NCBI GenBank assembly: GCA_948567375.1
Contig: OX419761.1
Coordinates: forward strand, 22,296,243 to 22,360,242
DNA length: 64,000 nucleotides
Origin: Lunularia cruciata
Lineage: Eukaryota; Streptophyta; Marchantiopsida; Lunulariales; Lunulariaceae
Reading direction: 5' to 3'
Made by a program: the position numbers and the translations under genes. Under the pieces are notes generated by a model, which saw nothing but the letters and a program-made list of their open reading frames with translations, was not told the origin of the DNA and did no database searches. Below, one piece after another: positions 12,563-23,228 of this stretch. How positions within the stretch are numbered: the first letter of the stretch is position 1; the number at the start of each line of letters is the position of its first letter.

Positions 12563-13252
12563 CTCAACCAGCGCAAATTACCTCCCAAAGGACATTCAAG
12601 TCACACCAAATGAAGTACAAGACTGTTATCATCAGCCTTCTCACCATCTCATGCCTGTCGCCATAACGTAATGTTTCTCCAATTCATCCCTCATAGCGTT
12701 CAGTTAAACCCTAGCATTGAGGTTTATCAACCGCAGTGAGTGCAACCCACAGAGGAATTATTTACACGACCATTACGGTTACTTTCATACACAGCAGAAA
12801 TATACCTCCACATCCTGTCTGTCCCTCGAATTACAACAGCGCCAAACCATAGATTACAAGATTCCGTAAGCTGTTGATCAACCGGAGATACTGTCAGTAG
12901 TCTGCAATCTAGCTTAAAATGAACATCCATAATTTGGAACTTTGAGTGACATACCAAAGACTGTTCCTTCCTCAGAGTGTTGAGCTCAAACCTCCAATCA
13001 AAAATCACAACACATGCATAGTCTGTGCACTGATTCCAATTCCTGCAAATGTTGCAAATTCGGATTCTCTACTCAAAATAATGCGAAATATTGAATCAAG
13101 ATAACATTTTGTACTAGTAGATCTTCTAACAAACCATTCGGGGTAATCCTTTCTCCTTTCCTTCGGGGTACTATATATACATATGAGGAGGAGTACGTTC
13201 TAGTTCTCTTTCTCTCTCTGCTCGTTCTAGAAGTCTGATATCTAGTCCAATC
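12563..13252. other. Upstream region of MLH1
   Basis: Probable MLH1 promoter and 5' UTR on the minus strand immediately above 12562. No TATA box or known element could be assigned. An unconvincing minus-strand open frame at 12727-13008 has no recognisable motif. Confidence 0.35.
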
Positions 13253-13290
13253 AGGTATCTAAAACCTCATAGTTGAGGTTTTAGATACCT
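13253..13290. repeat. Perfect inverted repeat (17-bp arms, 4-nt loop)
   Basis: 13253-13269 (AGGTATCTAAAACCTCA) is the exact reverse complement of 13274-13290, with loop TAGT. It follows a TATATATA stretch and a CT-rich tract at 13170-13230 that look like a promoter and leader. It could be a terminator-like or transposon-end hairpin; its identity is unknown. Confidence 0.85.
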
Positions 13291-13594
13291 TAAACTCAAA
13301 TGTTTTTTAATCTCAAAGTGATTATTGTGAAAATGGTGATACTTTATTACTCCATGTCCGAAAGCGAAAACGAAAGCAAAGTGTGTGATTCTATGATTAT
13401 AAATGGTAATTACATAACAAATTTTATTCAAAAAGTAATCTTTTAAGTCTTACTATCAGAAATAAATTATTCGATGTTCATGTTGTAGTAGGTCCAATTT
13501 CTTTCCCAATAAAATTACAAGTAACTTATTATTATATTATATAATTCTTAATGATAAAATAAGCTAAGATTCAAGCCAGCTATTACAAATCCGA

Positions 13595-13735
13595 AAAGGC
13601 GACCCTAGGATAACAAGAAGAAAGACTCCATCAACCCGTTCAACGATAAAACATAAGAGGTAAAAGGGGGCTAAACCCCAATAATATATTGGTATGAGAA
13701 ATATGTCCTACGCAACCTAAGATATGCTAATATAG
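13595..13735 (+). repeat. Short dispersed repeat, copy 1
   Basis: Starts near AAAGGCGACC and continues through a segment with GGTAAAAGGGGGCTAA and ATGAGAAATATGTCCTA. It aligns by eye with 15533-15665 and, reverse-complemented, with 43860-43990. Probably an LTR fragment or other short element; the family is not recognised. Confidence 0.5.
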
Positions 13736-14321
13736 GAGTTCTTTGAAATATTATTTTATGAAGTCGTATCATACAAGGTCATAGATGTGATATTTAGTCC
13801 GAGAGACTATCAACCATTAGTTTAAATTTATGTAAAAAATCAATTTTTAGATACAAAATTCATTTTAAATTTGTCTAGCAACCAATATCAATATGCATTT
13901 AAAATCAAAACTGGGCGAACTGTTTTTCATTTAATCTCATTTGGGTTCTTATCTAGGATTCTGTATATGTGGAAAAACTGGTTTTTTTCTTCTTTTTAAT
14001 CCCTTATTTGGAATTTTATCAAGGATTTTGTATATGTGGTACTACGTGGAAATTTAATCTCTTTTCCACTTAAGTTCTGGAAGGTGAGTAGATCTTGAGA
14101 TCACTATCGTTATCTTGAAGCATTTCTCTTAGTGATTATAAGATCAAGGCTTCTGTACATGTGGTATTATGTGGCAATTTGACCATTTTTTTTCCATTTA
14201 ACGTTTGGAAACTTGAGTAGGTCTTGAGATCACTTTAGTTATCTTGCAGCATTCCTCTTAATGATAATAAAAATTTGAGTTATTTGATATTAAGTAATTC
14301 TAGTCTGTAAAAAATTATATA

Positions 14322-14323
<2 letters not shown>

Positions 14324-14377
<54 letters not shown>
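14324..14377. repeat. (AT)n microsatellite
   Basis: Uninterrupted alternating A/T run of 54 nt. Confidence 0.97.
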
Positions 14378-14383
<6 letters not shown>

Positions 14384-15532
14384 GGTTAGCATACTTACTA
14401 TAGTTATTAAAATCCATTAGTATAAGACCTTTAAAAAAAATTATATACAATATTATTATTTCTATTGGTTATTCTTTATTTTGCTATGTTAAATTTTGAC
14501 AGCTATATACACTTAAAAATATATGACTATACATGAGGATGAAACAATAATATACGAACAATGAGAATAGTAGTTTAAACGAGAGCAGTAAAATCAATTA
14601 TAAATTTATTGGAGCACTAGAATACATAATTATTTCACGGAACGTTTTAAGGAAGGTTGCCCTACCTTAAGGTTACGATAGAATCATTTAAATGGTATAT
14701 GCATGAAATCATAGAACATTCTTTTTGTTAATTTACAACTTAATCTATATTTTAATTTTTGGAACTTGGAACATGTAGGTCTTACATAGAAGTTAAAATA
14801 ATATTCCTAGTCTTATACTAACAGGATGAAATATCGTTATTTATTCTAGTGCAAGTCAAATAGTTTTGCAAACTAAGAGAAAATGAAGTTTCATTCATTG
14901 TACTACAACGGATTTTTATGAACTAAAACAGAAAAAATAAATTTTTAGGTGTCAAAGGGATAAGATAAAACGGAGATCTTAAAAGCGCCAAAGATCTATT
15001 TTTGAACTTTTCAGATTTATCTATAGCTTAAGAGATCTGGTCAATATATTTTTTCTTCTCTTTTTCATCAGCTTAATCAATTAGCTCAAAGCCAAGTGTA
15101 CCTATCTTTTAATCTTTGCACCTGAGTAAACAAACAGTGAATTACGCAAGACCCAAACCCAAAAGAAAGGAACTAAAAATATCTTCAAACCCAAAAGTAG
15201 TTGAGTTTTCCCTCAAGTATTATACTTGAGTGACAATAACCCTATCCGATGTTTGGTACAGGGATCTTATAGCGCGCTATCCAATATTATAATTTTAACT
15301 GAATGTTCTACACAAGTACAATACCTCATAACGCAATCCAATGTCATCATTCTAGTCAAAGTAGGTGTTATGCGGGTAATATCTTCCAAACAAGAATTTA
15401 TAACTAAGCCGCTTTGTAGGCGAGTGTGAAGAGCTGAGAATGTATTACTCACAATTATCTGCACAGATAATGAGAAGAAGTGAAAGGGATACACAACAAT
15501 ATGCATATCATCCATTCAGTCTCAAAGAGAAG

Positions 15533-15665
15533 ACGGCGACCGCGTAGAAAAAGCGAAGGAGGGGAAGACCCCATCAAGCCCGTAAAAGGGAGAGACAAAA
15601 CAGGTAAAACGGGGCTAAGTAGCAATAGAGTTTATATGAGAAATCTGCCCTATCTCAAAGGAAGA
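15533..15665 (+). repeat. Short dispersed repeat, copy 2
   Basis: Contains GGCGACCGCGTAGAAAAAGC, then GGGGAAGACCCCATCAAGCC and GGTAAAACGGGGCTAA. This is the best-preserved plus-strand copy of the repeat also seen at 13595-13735 and 43860-43990; the core GCGACCGCG recurs at 45628. Confidence 0.55.
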
Positions 15666-16436
15666 GAATGAAATGAAAACAAACAAATTGCAAAGTTTTT
15701 CACATTGGCCCTACATTTTAAGTTTCATCCGCTTGTGAGAATCCGATCTACTTGAAGTTAGAAGATACACCCTTGGTCATCCGAACCACATATTAGCGAG
15801 ATCCGTAACTAGTCTTTCATTGATTTAGCTATTTATAAAGTTATTACTAAAATGGTAAACAGATCAAAATATTATGTGAAGAGATAGATAGAAAAGTCGT
15901 AGGAGGACATCGGAAGATACTGGCAGAAACGACTTGTTAATGGGAAGGAAAAAATAGAAACTGAGTTAGAGAGAAACTAAGGGCTGCATGTGAAAAGGGT
16001 ATCTAATCCAAATACTTTCGGTTTCAATTAACCCTAAGTTTCAATCAACCCCAGTTCAACATGGTTTAGCTAGCTTCGCATGATCCGGATCAAGATCAAT
16101 GTCGTTCAAGTTGCATGAGATTGCAAAAAGAAAATTTGATCAACATGGTTTAGCTAGCTTCCGCATGATCATGATCAATGTGGTTCAAGTTGCGAGCGAT
16201 TGCAAAAAGGAAAATTGAACCAGGTAGATTGAAATTAATATTTTTGCATATTTCTTGAGCAGAAGTGGATGGATAGGAAGAGTATTGAGCAACACGTGAC
16301 TATTTGCATGTTTACCTTGATCTAATATAATTCCTTGATAACTCAACTTCACAAGATAGAAGTAATTAGCATGTGATAACCATTCTAATCAAAGCAAAAT
16401 AGACTCCTACAAAAGAAGAATAGCTTTGGTTCATGA

Positions 16437-17043
16437 GTGAAAACCCAAGTTATTGGAAAAAGATGCCAAGAAGCTATCTCATGCCGAATAAATTCAACTC
16501 TAGAAAGAAGTCAATAATTTGATTAATGCAAAGCTTAACGTCATGAAGCTATCTCATGCCGAATAAATTCAACTCTAGAAAGAAGTCAATAATTTGATTA
16601 ATGCAAAGCTTAACGTCATGCACAAATTCATCATGTAGGTTCAAACTAAATGGAAGAACCTTAAAAGACAAGGCTCACAAGCACAAGCCAAGGAGAAACA
16701 TGAGAGAAGTGCAACTGGAGGAGGTCCACCTCATACACAATCATCCTCGTGCAAACAAGAGGTCATGAAAATCATTAGCAACAATTCAAAGCCTCGTAAC
16801 AATGATGATGTTTGCAATCACCTCCAGAAAGAAAGTATTAATGACTCCCAAAATATTAAATTACCAATGACAATCTACAATGTCAAGAGGATCAAGAGAG
16901 AAGCAATGGATTACGCTTGCAATTTCTGTCAATTGGAACATGATTTCTATCTCAAGAAAATTGATCTGGAGATGGATCTTATGAGGAAGGAACATGAACT
17001 CAAGAAGCAAAAGCTTGAGTTGGAATTCAAAAAACTCAACTAG
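16437..17043 (+). pseudogene. PIF/Harbinger element A: Myb/SANT-like ORF1 (decayed)
   Basis: Plant PIF/Harbinger elements encode a Myb/SANT-like DNA-binding protein beside the transposase. Here one frame reads VQTKWKNLKRQ, then KEKHERSATGGGPPHTQ, the signature after the third helix of this domain (TKWKNLK...TGGGPP). It is followed by a charged C-terminal coiled coil (MDLMRKEHELKKQKLELEF) ending in a stop at 17043. Several in-frame stops break the upstream part, including TAG at 16636-16638, and a 75-bp tandem duplication lies inside it. The last 92 codons (16765-17043) are still open. It converges on the transposase remnant on the other strand. Confidence 0.65.
16470..16619 (+). repeat. Perfect 75-bp tandem duplication
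   Basis: 16470-16544 is repeated exactly at 16545-16619. The unit is 25 codons long, so the duplication keeps the ORF1 frame. Identity is complete by eye, so it is recent compared with the decay around it. Confidence 0.95.
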
Positions 17044-17192
17044 AGATACAAAATATTTCCACATGCAATGTTTAACTTCTTCATGTAACAACTAAAATTT
17101 AATTACTTTTATCTCAAATAATTTAAACATTCTAACAATGATTCTTATAATTATTGTACATATTAATTTTCCATCATAAAATTTGTTGAGAT

Positions 17193-17700
17193 TTATTTTG
17201 TAGCTTGTTTTTCAACTTGATGAAAGTCAATTCCTTGTCCATCTTCAATTTTGCTTGCCACTCCTCCTTTCTTGATAAGAAAATTCTGAAGGACGCTACA
17301 TGAGATAATCATTCTCATGAATGTTGAAATTTTGATCTGCATGTTGGATGATAGGGATGAAAGCTCCCATTTCCAAGCCTCAAATGTCCTCTTGATGACA
17401 CATTGTGTGGCCAAATGAGCATATTTGTAGGTCTTTTTTGCATGCAATTTTGAATTCGGATATAGAGTCATGAGATATTTCTTGCATCCATATCTAATAT
17501 CTCCAATCAGTCATCCCTTGATAGTCTTTGACTCCACTCTTGTACATAGAGAACTTTCATTGGGAATGCATGCATCATCAGTGCTTCTTTGCCAACGTGC
17601 TACCATGTTTAGGAATTGCATCTTACATCACAAACATCCATAAAATTTATACAAATCTTTTTTTTGCATACACAAAATCACTTTTGATTTTGAATTCTTG
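17193..17700 (-). pseudogene. PIF/Harbinger element A: transposase C-terminal half
   Basis: Minus-strand remnant of a DDE_Tnp_4 type transposase. Reading in the transcription direction from 17700: FLNMVARWQRSTDDA (the second catalytic aspartate region), LIGDIRYGCKKYLMTLYP, then YKYAHLATQCVIKRTFEAWK and CSVLQNFLI. The third catalytic position, usually VIERTFG, reads VIKRTF here, so the glutamate is lost. Stops and frameshifts break the upstream part. Its N-terminal half lies at 23229-23760; a family-1 Ty3/gypsy element sits between. The order and orientation of the halves agree with one interrupted gene. Confidence 0.75.
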
Positions 17701-18112
17701 TGTAAAAGACCCAAGACCAAAGAGAGAAATAGTAGAATGGAAGATCACATTGGGACACTTAAATGAGTGAAATTCTGAATGCCTAGCATGAGCTTTGGCT
17801 TTGGTATTTATATGGAGCATACAAGGCTCTTGAGAAGCTTCTCAAGAAGTTTTCTTGAACGGCTTTCTTGGAGTGCAAGCCAAGTTAACCAAGAAGCTTC
17901 TCAAGAAGCTTCTATCTAGAAGTTGCCTACTTGGCATGCAAGCTAAGCTAGTTGGAAGTTTCTAGAAGCTACCTACTTGGGGTGCAAGTTAAGCTAGCCG
18001 AGAAGCTTTCCAAGAAGCTTCTTAAATACTTTTGGAATATTTAGGTTAATTTGGGCTATTTGCTACTTTGTTAGCCATAACTAATTTTATTGCTAAACTC
18101 CATATTGTTACA
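17701..18112 (-). repeat. Family-1 copy 1, 3' LTR
   Basis: Begins TGTAAAAGACC and ends ATTGTTACA on the plus strand, giving TG...CA ends. Contains tandem and inverted GAAGCTTC words and a TATA-like TATTTATA (reverse strand TATAAATA) near 17800. Pairs with 22816-23228. Confidence 0.9.
17955..17967. promoter_or_regulatory. Heat-shock element motif in family-1 LTR
   Basis: GAAGTTTCTAGAA fits GAAnnTTCnnGAA, the three-unit consensus bound by heat-shock factors. This copy has a C-to-T change between units, but all three units remain perfect. Confidence 0.6.
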
Positions 18113-18125
18113 TATTCCCCCATTG
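18113..18125 (-). other. Family-1 copy 1 polypurine tract
   Basis: The minus strand reads AATGGGGGAATA immediately before the 3' LTR, the plus-strand priming site of reverse transcription. Confidence 0.7.
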
Positions 18126-18360
18126 CTAATTGGTGATTTTCTTGTTGCCATTGAAGCTTCAAACTCTTGGATAGCCATTTGTGCATTATGGAGATGAGAA
18201 AGAGTTCCCATGTGGCATCATGAAGGGGATTCCCTTTCTAAAGGACCTTGTACTCTATATGTTGTTAGCGGCCATGTTGAATGTGGCAACACGCAAGGTT
18301 ACAATCAATTTTGTACTTCTCATGATCATTGATAATGATAGGAGGAGGAGGAGGTTGGAC

Positions 18361-19420
18361 TCAAGAGGAAAAAGAAGATGGGTTAAGAACAAAAGGTTTC
18401 AACTTGGAAATGTGAAAGATAGGATGGATGCACATATGACAAGGCAAGGCAAGTTGATAAGCAATAAGAGAGATGATTTGGGTGACATGAAAGCATCTTA
18501 TACAATTGGGAGTGAGTTTATGAACTTGGGTATCAAATAGGAGGAGTAGGTTACTAGAGGAGAGCGTGACCTTATCACCAACTTGAAAGGTGAGATCATG
18601 ATGATGGTGGTCCACATATTGTTTATGACATTTCTGAGCAACAAGGAGATGAGATTTGGCTTGTGGGAGTGATTGGGATATGGTGGTCAAGAAGGTAGAA
18701 GTATGAGAGACATGAGATGGAGGAAGAGCAAGAAAGGAATCTAGAATAAGTGGATCTTGGCCAAAATTGAGGAAGAAAACAGAGAATCCGGTGCTTGTAT
18801 GTTTGAAATTATTGTGTGCAAAGTCCACAACTACAAGACATTCATCCCAATTGGTATGGTGGATGTTGACAAAGGCACAAAGTATATCTTCCAAGGTGCA
18901 ATTTGCACATTAATTTTTTCCATCAGTTTGTGGGTGATAGGCCATGGACATAGCAAACTTGGTGCCAAGTATCTGGAAGAGTGCTTGCCAAAATTTCCCA
19001 ATGAATTGAGGATCAAGGTCAAAGATGAGTACACAAGGCATCCCATGATGCTTGAAGACAATTTCAAAGTAGATATGTGCAATGTGGGAGCATCCACAAT
19101 ATCTAAGGTTGGTGCCAAATGGATTTGCTTACTAAGCTTATCCACAAACACCACTATCATTGTGTGATCTTGGGTAAGGATGTAATGAGATCTAAGTTCA
19201 TGTGTTCCCACTCAAGTAGAGGGAATGTGGAGTGGTTGAAGGAGTCCACTCGATTTCTAGTTGTTGGCCTTGTTATGTTGGCAACTCTCACATGATTGGA
19301 AAAACTCTTGAACATCTTGTGTTTTGTTGAGTCACCACCATTGGTGTTGGAGTGTACCCAATGTCTTGTTCACACCCATATGACTAGCAATTGGTAAGTC
19401 ATGGGCTTCTTGGAGGCGCA
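18361..19420 (-). pseudogene. Family-1 copy 1 integrase remnant
   Basis: Integrase joins the retroelement cDNA to host DNA. Readable blocks: a zinc-finger remnant near 19330-19400, the core beginning MIVVFVDKLSKQIHLAPT (19050-19165), and the C-terminal part with VVVDFAHNNFKHTSTGFSVF and FQVGDKVTLSSSNL (18361-18894), the latter like the GPY/F-type region of gypsy integrases. Several stops and frame changes separate them. No chromodomain is visible. Confidence 0.7.
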
Positions 19421-19945
19421 CAAGTTGGGGATCACCCCTGGTTGGGACATATATTCAATCCTCATGGAATAGAAGGCCTTCCTGGAAGGAGAAGGTGTTG
19501 TACTCCTTGTTGCATGTTGTAAGACAACCATGTACCATCTGAAAGAAGGGATCTTGTTGTAGAGCTGACCTAAACTTATTTTGGACCTTGGAGTTGATTG
19601 ACACCATTGTAATGGCTGTTGTGATGAGAGGAAGAGACTTTAAATTAAGTCATTGTGATAGAGCATCAAGGATGACATGGAATCAACCTAGTTTGTACTC
19701 AAGTTTGATGTCAAACAATTGGAGTTGCTCCTCCTATTGATGATATTGACTCTTCATGTATTCCAAATGTACTGTCTACAACAAGGGTTTGTGATTGGGT
19801 TGCATGATCATTGGTTTTCCCAAGAGATAATGCCTCCATACCTTGGTGGCAGAGACCATTACTAGTTGTTCTCTATCTCATGTAGATAATTCCTTTCTAT
19901 TATGTTTTATCTATGAGACACAAAGGCAATGGGATGTAACCAATC

Positions 19946-20990
19946 TCAAAATTCTTGCTGCAATATAGCTCCAATGGCAAAGTTAGAAGCATCAAAGTCA
20001 ATCACACAAGGTAGTTGAGGATCATATGATTGAAGAATGGGTCTTGAAGACACCATATCTTTTAGCTTTTGGAATAGTTCTTCATGCTTGGTGGTCCATT
20101 GAAAGCTTGAGTTTTTCACCAAGAGGTTGGTCAATGGTGCTACCATGTGCATATAATAATGGATGAACCATTGGTAAATGGTTGCCAATCCATTAAATGC
20201 TTGCACCTTTATGGAATCCTTTGGAGTAAGTCAGTCAATAATGGCCTTGATTTTATCCTCTTCCATCTTGATCCCTTTTGATGAGATCTTGTGACCCAAG
20301 AAGGTAACTTCCTTTTGCCAAAAAGCACACTTTGACTTCTTGCAATAAAACTTCCATTGACGTAGTTGCCTTAGGACTTCCTATATATGATTAATTTGTT
20401 CTACCTCTATGTTGCTATAGATTAAAATGTCATCCAAGAGCACCACTACGTGTTGATCCAATAGTCAATCCAACACCCAATGCATCTTATCCATGAAGAC
20501 TATTGGAGCATTAGTGAGCCTAAAAGGTAGAACTCTCCATTCAAAATGCTCATACCTTGTGCACATCCTTCCTATCAATGGGGATTTGCCAATAGCTGCT
20601 ACAAAGATCTAACTTGGATAAATATCATGCTCCACTCATTTGATCAAGCAAGTTATTAATTTGAGGCAAGGGATATGCATTCTTCACCTTTTTTTATTGA
20701 GCACATGGTAATCAATATAGAAATGAAGTCCTTCATCCTTCTTTGGACCCAATAGTATCGGTGTTCCACAAGGAGATGTACTATGTTGTATGAAATCTTT
20801 CTCTAACAACTTTGTAAGTGTTATTTGCAACTCCTCCAACTCCTTTGGTGAGAGCCAATAGATTGGTCTTCTCCCTAGCAATAACTCAATCTTGAAAGGC
20901 ATACCATGATTGGAATGTAATCGCTTTGGCAAATCATCCAAAAACACTTTTGCAAACTCTTGAACTTATTGATCTGCCATTGTTTGATGA
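19946..20990 (-). pseudogene. Family-1 copy 1 reverse transcriptase / RNase H remnant
   Basis: The RT N-terminal part reads RPIYWLSPKELEELQ and PCGTPILLGPKKDEGLHFYI (20684-20947). The connection and RNase H start reads APLTNLLVKNSSFQW and VIDFDASNFAIGAILQQEF (19946-20206), matching the gypsy RNase H start ([12 protein letters not shown]). The catalytic middle (20210-20680) is heavily mutated but recognisable by comparison with 28697-28999. Confidence 0.75.
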
Positions 20991-21287
20991 GGCTATTGAC
21001 TCTCCTTAGATTCTCCTTGTGCAAGCAGCTTGATCCATATTGCAAAAATAAACTTATCTTCCTCCAAAGCTTGCTCTATAGTTGCTTCATTGATAAACTT
21101 CCCATATAGGGACTCATCTTCCTTCAAAGCTTGCTCTTTGGTTACTTTTTTGACAAACTTCCCATCTTGGGATTGATTATTTTTAGGTGTCTTACTTAGA
21201 GGTGCTAGACAACCTAATCAGAAATTCCCACCTTGGTGTTGTAATTGAATTTGTCATTGGTTCCAATCAAATTGAACCTTTTGATGT

Positions 21288-21608
21288 TCAAGCAAGGCAA
21301 CCCAAAATGATATCATAATGAAGAGGTGCCACTACAAACCTCATACACTCCAAATACTCTTTCCCAATCTTGAAGGTAATAGGATGTGAGGTAGAGAATG
21401 CAAAACCCTTTCTACCATCCGCCATCATCAATCTACTTCTAATTATTGGCTTGATAGGAATACTCAATTCCTTTGCTAATTGCATAGACATGCAATTCTT
21501 TGAACTTCCAAAATCAACCAAAATCCTACAACCACGATCAGATATTGTACCTTGCAAGTGAAGTAAACTTGTATAAGTCAAACCTTCAATCCCATTGGAA
21601 CTAATCAA
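21288..21608 (-). pseudogene. Family-1 copy 1 aspartic protease
   Basis: Retroviral-type aspartic protease that would mature Gag-Pol. The active-site block reads ILVDFGSSKN where LVDSGSSHN is usual, so the aspartate is kept but the serine is F. SRLMMADGRK and HYDIILGCLA (the ILG flap-side motif) follow in order. About 106 codons stay open in this frame. Confidence 0.75.
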
Positions 21609-21639
21609 GTTCTCAAAAGGTGATTCAAAATCTCAAGAT

Positions 21640-22543
21640 CTTACTAAGATTCCTAATTTCTTGATCATTCCACTCCACAACCTCTATTGGAGCAATTTGG
21701 CAAGATCACCCATTCTTGAGTGGACATTCAAAAATGCAATATCCAATCTGGCAATAATAAAAGAAACCGCTATTTTTTGGTAATCTTTCCTGGTCCGTTG
21801 TAACAAGTGGTCTCCATTGGATAACATCAATCTCTATCGGTGTTGACTCTTCCATACGTGTGTAATGTGCTAGTTGGTTTTGTGAAGGTTGAGGTTGAGA
21901 TCAAGTTGTCACAACCAAGGAATCAAAGTAGTCTACTAGCTGCATGGCTTCTTCCAAGTATTTTGGCTCTTGCATAGTCACTTCTTATTTGGTTTTTGAT
22001 TTCAAGCCCTTCATAAATTGTCCAAAGCTTCACCATCCATTATATCTAGGATTTGAAGAATGGAGTTCTAGAATTGCGTGATGTAACTTCTTATAGAACC
22101 ACCCTACTTCAACTTTGGCAACTTACCCGTGCAGCTTGTGTGGCATTTATTGCTAGAAATTGCCCAATTATTGCACCCTTGAATTCTTCCCATGTCAAGA
22201 TTGGTGCAATAAATTGCCTTTTAGCTTGTTCCACTCAGAATTGCCGCCATAGTTTTGTTGCTCACTCCAATTGGCTTGAAGCTAAGAGAACTTGTTTCCT
22301 TTCATCTTGAAGATTTGTAGCCTCAAAATAATGTTCACAATCAAATTAAAAATTCTCTACCATGCCTAGGAGATTCTTGTCATCAAATACCTTGGGTTTT
22401 GGAAATTGGATTCAATCTTCTCCTTCTCAAAATGGTGTTCTCTTTACGTGATCTTGTCATTGCTAGTCTCGTTCATCTAACAATCAAGTAAGGTGCTTGA
22501 TTTGTTGCTACATAGCAATGATAACCTTGGGTATTGCTCCCAT
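21640..22543 (-). pseudogene. Family-1 copy 1 gag remnant
   Basis: Starts MGAIPKV at 22543. A capsid-like block reads CEHYFEATNLQDERKQVLLA and later ILTWEEFKGAI, typical of plant gypsy Gag (retrotrans_gag domain). A zinc-knuckle remnant lies near 21720-21780 (C..C....H.....C pattern partly lost). At least six stops interrupt it. Confidence 0.7.
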
Positions 22544-22803
22544 GGCTACTACTCTATCACACTATCTCTAATTTATCTAATTTACTATTATATAGATGTA
22601 ACACATCCACCATTCTCCATAAGTTACAACCAGAAGTACAAAGGGTTCCACAGACAAGGTGATTGCATTTAGAAAATTATGCCCAAAGTGTGAGGTGATG
22701 AAGTCTGTGAAGTGATGCTTTGGTAGTACCTATATAGGAAAATTCCAATGATTTGGCAGAAATGGATTTGGTGGTCCATAAATTCCATCCATCCCAAACC
22801 TCA

Positions 22804-22814
22804 CTCTGATACCA
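22804..22814 (-). other. Family-1 copy 1 primer binding site
   Basis: The minus strand reads TGGTATCAGAG, complementary to the 3' end of initiator Met tRNA, one base inside the 5' LTR. Confidence 0.9.
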
Positions 22815-22919
22815 ATATAAAAGACCCAAGATTGAGGAAATAAAAAGTAGAATGGAAGATCACATAGGGACACTTGAATGACAAAAACTCCAAATGCCTA
22901 GCATGAGCTTTGGCTTTGG

Positions 22920-22928
22920 TATTTATAG
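22920..22928 (-). promoter_or_regulatory. Family-1 LTR TATA box
   Basis: The minus strand reads CTATAAATA. The same element is at 57698-57706 in the plus-strand copy. Confidence 0.65.
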
Positions 22929-23069
22929 GGAGCAGACAAGGCTGTTGAGAAGCTTCTCAAGAAGCTTCCTTGATCGGTTTTCTTGGAGTGTAAGCCAAGT
23001 TAATTAAGAAGCTTCTCAAGAAGCTTTCTTCTAGAAGCCGCCTACTTGGCATGCAAGCTAAGCTAGTTG

Positions 23070-23082
23070 GAAGCTTCTAGAA
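23070..23082. promoter_or_regulatory. Heat-shock element motif in family-1 LTR
   Basis: GAAGCTTCTAGAA, a perfect GAAnnTTCnnGAA, about 145 nt upstream of the TATA box in the transcription direction. Confidence 0.65.
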
Positions 23083-23145
23083 GCTACCTACTTGGGGTGC
23101 AAGTTAAGCTAACCAAGAAGTTTCCTAATAAATTTCTTGGATACT

Positions 23146-23158
23146 TCTAGAATATTCT
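23146..23158. promoter_or_regulatory. Second heat-shock element motif in family-1 LTR
   Basis: TTCTAGAATATTC, a perfect TTCnnGAAnnTTC, about 60 nt from the first. Degenerate versions occupy the same place in the other family-1 LTRs. Confidence 0.6.
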
Positions 23159-23228
23159 AGGCTAATTTGGCTTATTCACTACTTTTTTAGGCCTAGCTAA
23201 TTTTGTCACTAAACTCAATATTGTTACA

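Larger units (their letters stand above)
13291..16430. other. AT-rich, gene-poor region
   Basis: About 3 kb with no convincing coding sequence. It contains an AT microsatellite, a diverged direct duplication near 14020-14275 (shared words TTGAGATCACT and TATCTTG.AGCATT), a second duplication near 16055-16220 (shared CAACATGGTTTAGCTAGCTT and ATTGCAAAAAG), and two copies of a short dispersed repeat. Probably old, decayed mobile DNA. Confidence 0.6.
17701..23228 (-). mobile_element. Family-1 Ty3/gypsy LTR retrotransposon, copy 1
   Basis: Full-length element in minus orientation, 5528 bp, with LTRs at 17701-18112 and 22816-23228. Order along transcription is LTR, PBS, gag, protease, RT, RNase H, integrase, polypurine tract, LTR, the Ty3/gypsy order. 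It is inserted in the Harbinger A transposase gene. Flanks share CTTG (17697-17700 and 23229-23232), compatible with a decayed target duplication. All protein regions carry stops and frameshifts, so it is not autonomous. LTR differences are plentiful, so it is older than the family-2 copies. Confidence 0.9.
22816..23228 (-). repeat. Family-1 copy 1, 5' LTR with promoter
   Basis: 413 bp. On the minus strand it starts TGTAACAATAT and ends just before the PBS. A TATA box (CTATAAATA, 22920-22928) lies downstream of clustered GAA/TTC repeats at 22950-23160. Confidence 0.9.

Noticed and set aside
15226-15671. Short plus-strand frames near 15.2-15.7 kb as a gene
   Set aside because: The second overlaps the dispersed repeat shared with 13.6 and 43.9 kb, and neither has a recognisable motif.
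17820-18030. GAAGCTTC/CTCAAGAAGCTT repeats as a CRISPR-like or satellite array
   Set aside because: They are short, irregular, inside LTRs of a eukaryotic retroelement, and better explained as HSE-type promoter repeats.
18757-19167. 136-codon plus-strand frame in family-1 copy 1
   Set aside because: It mirrors the minus-strand integrase remnant.
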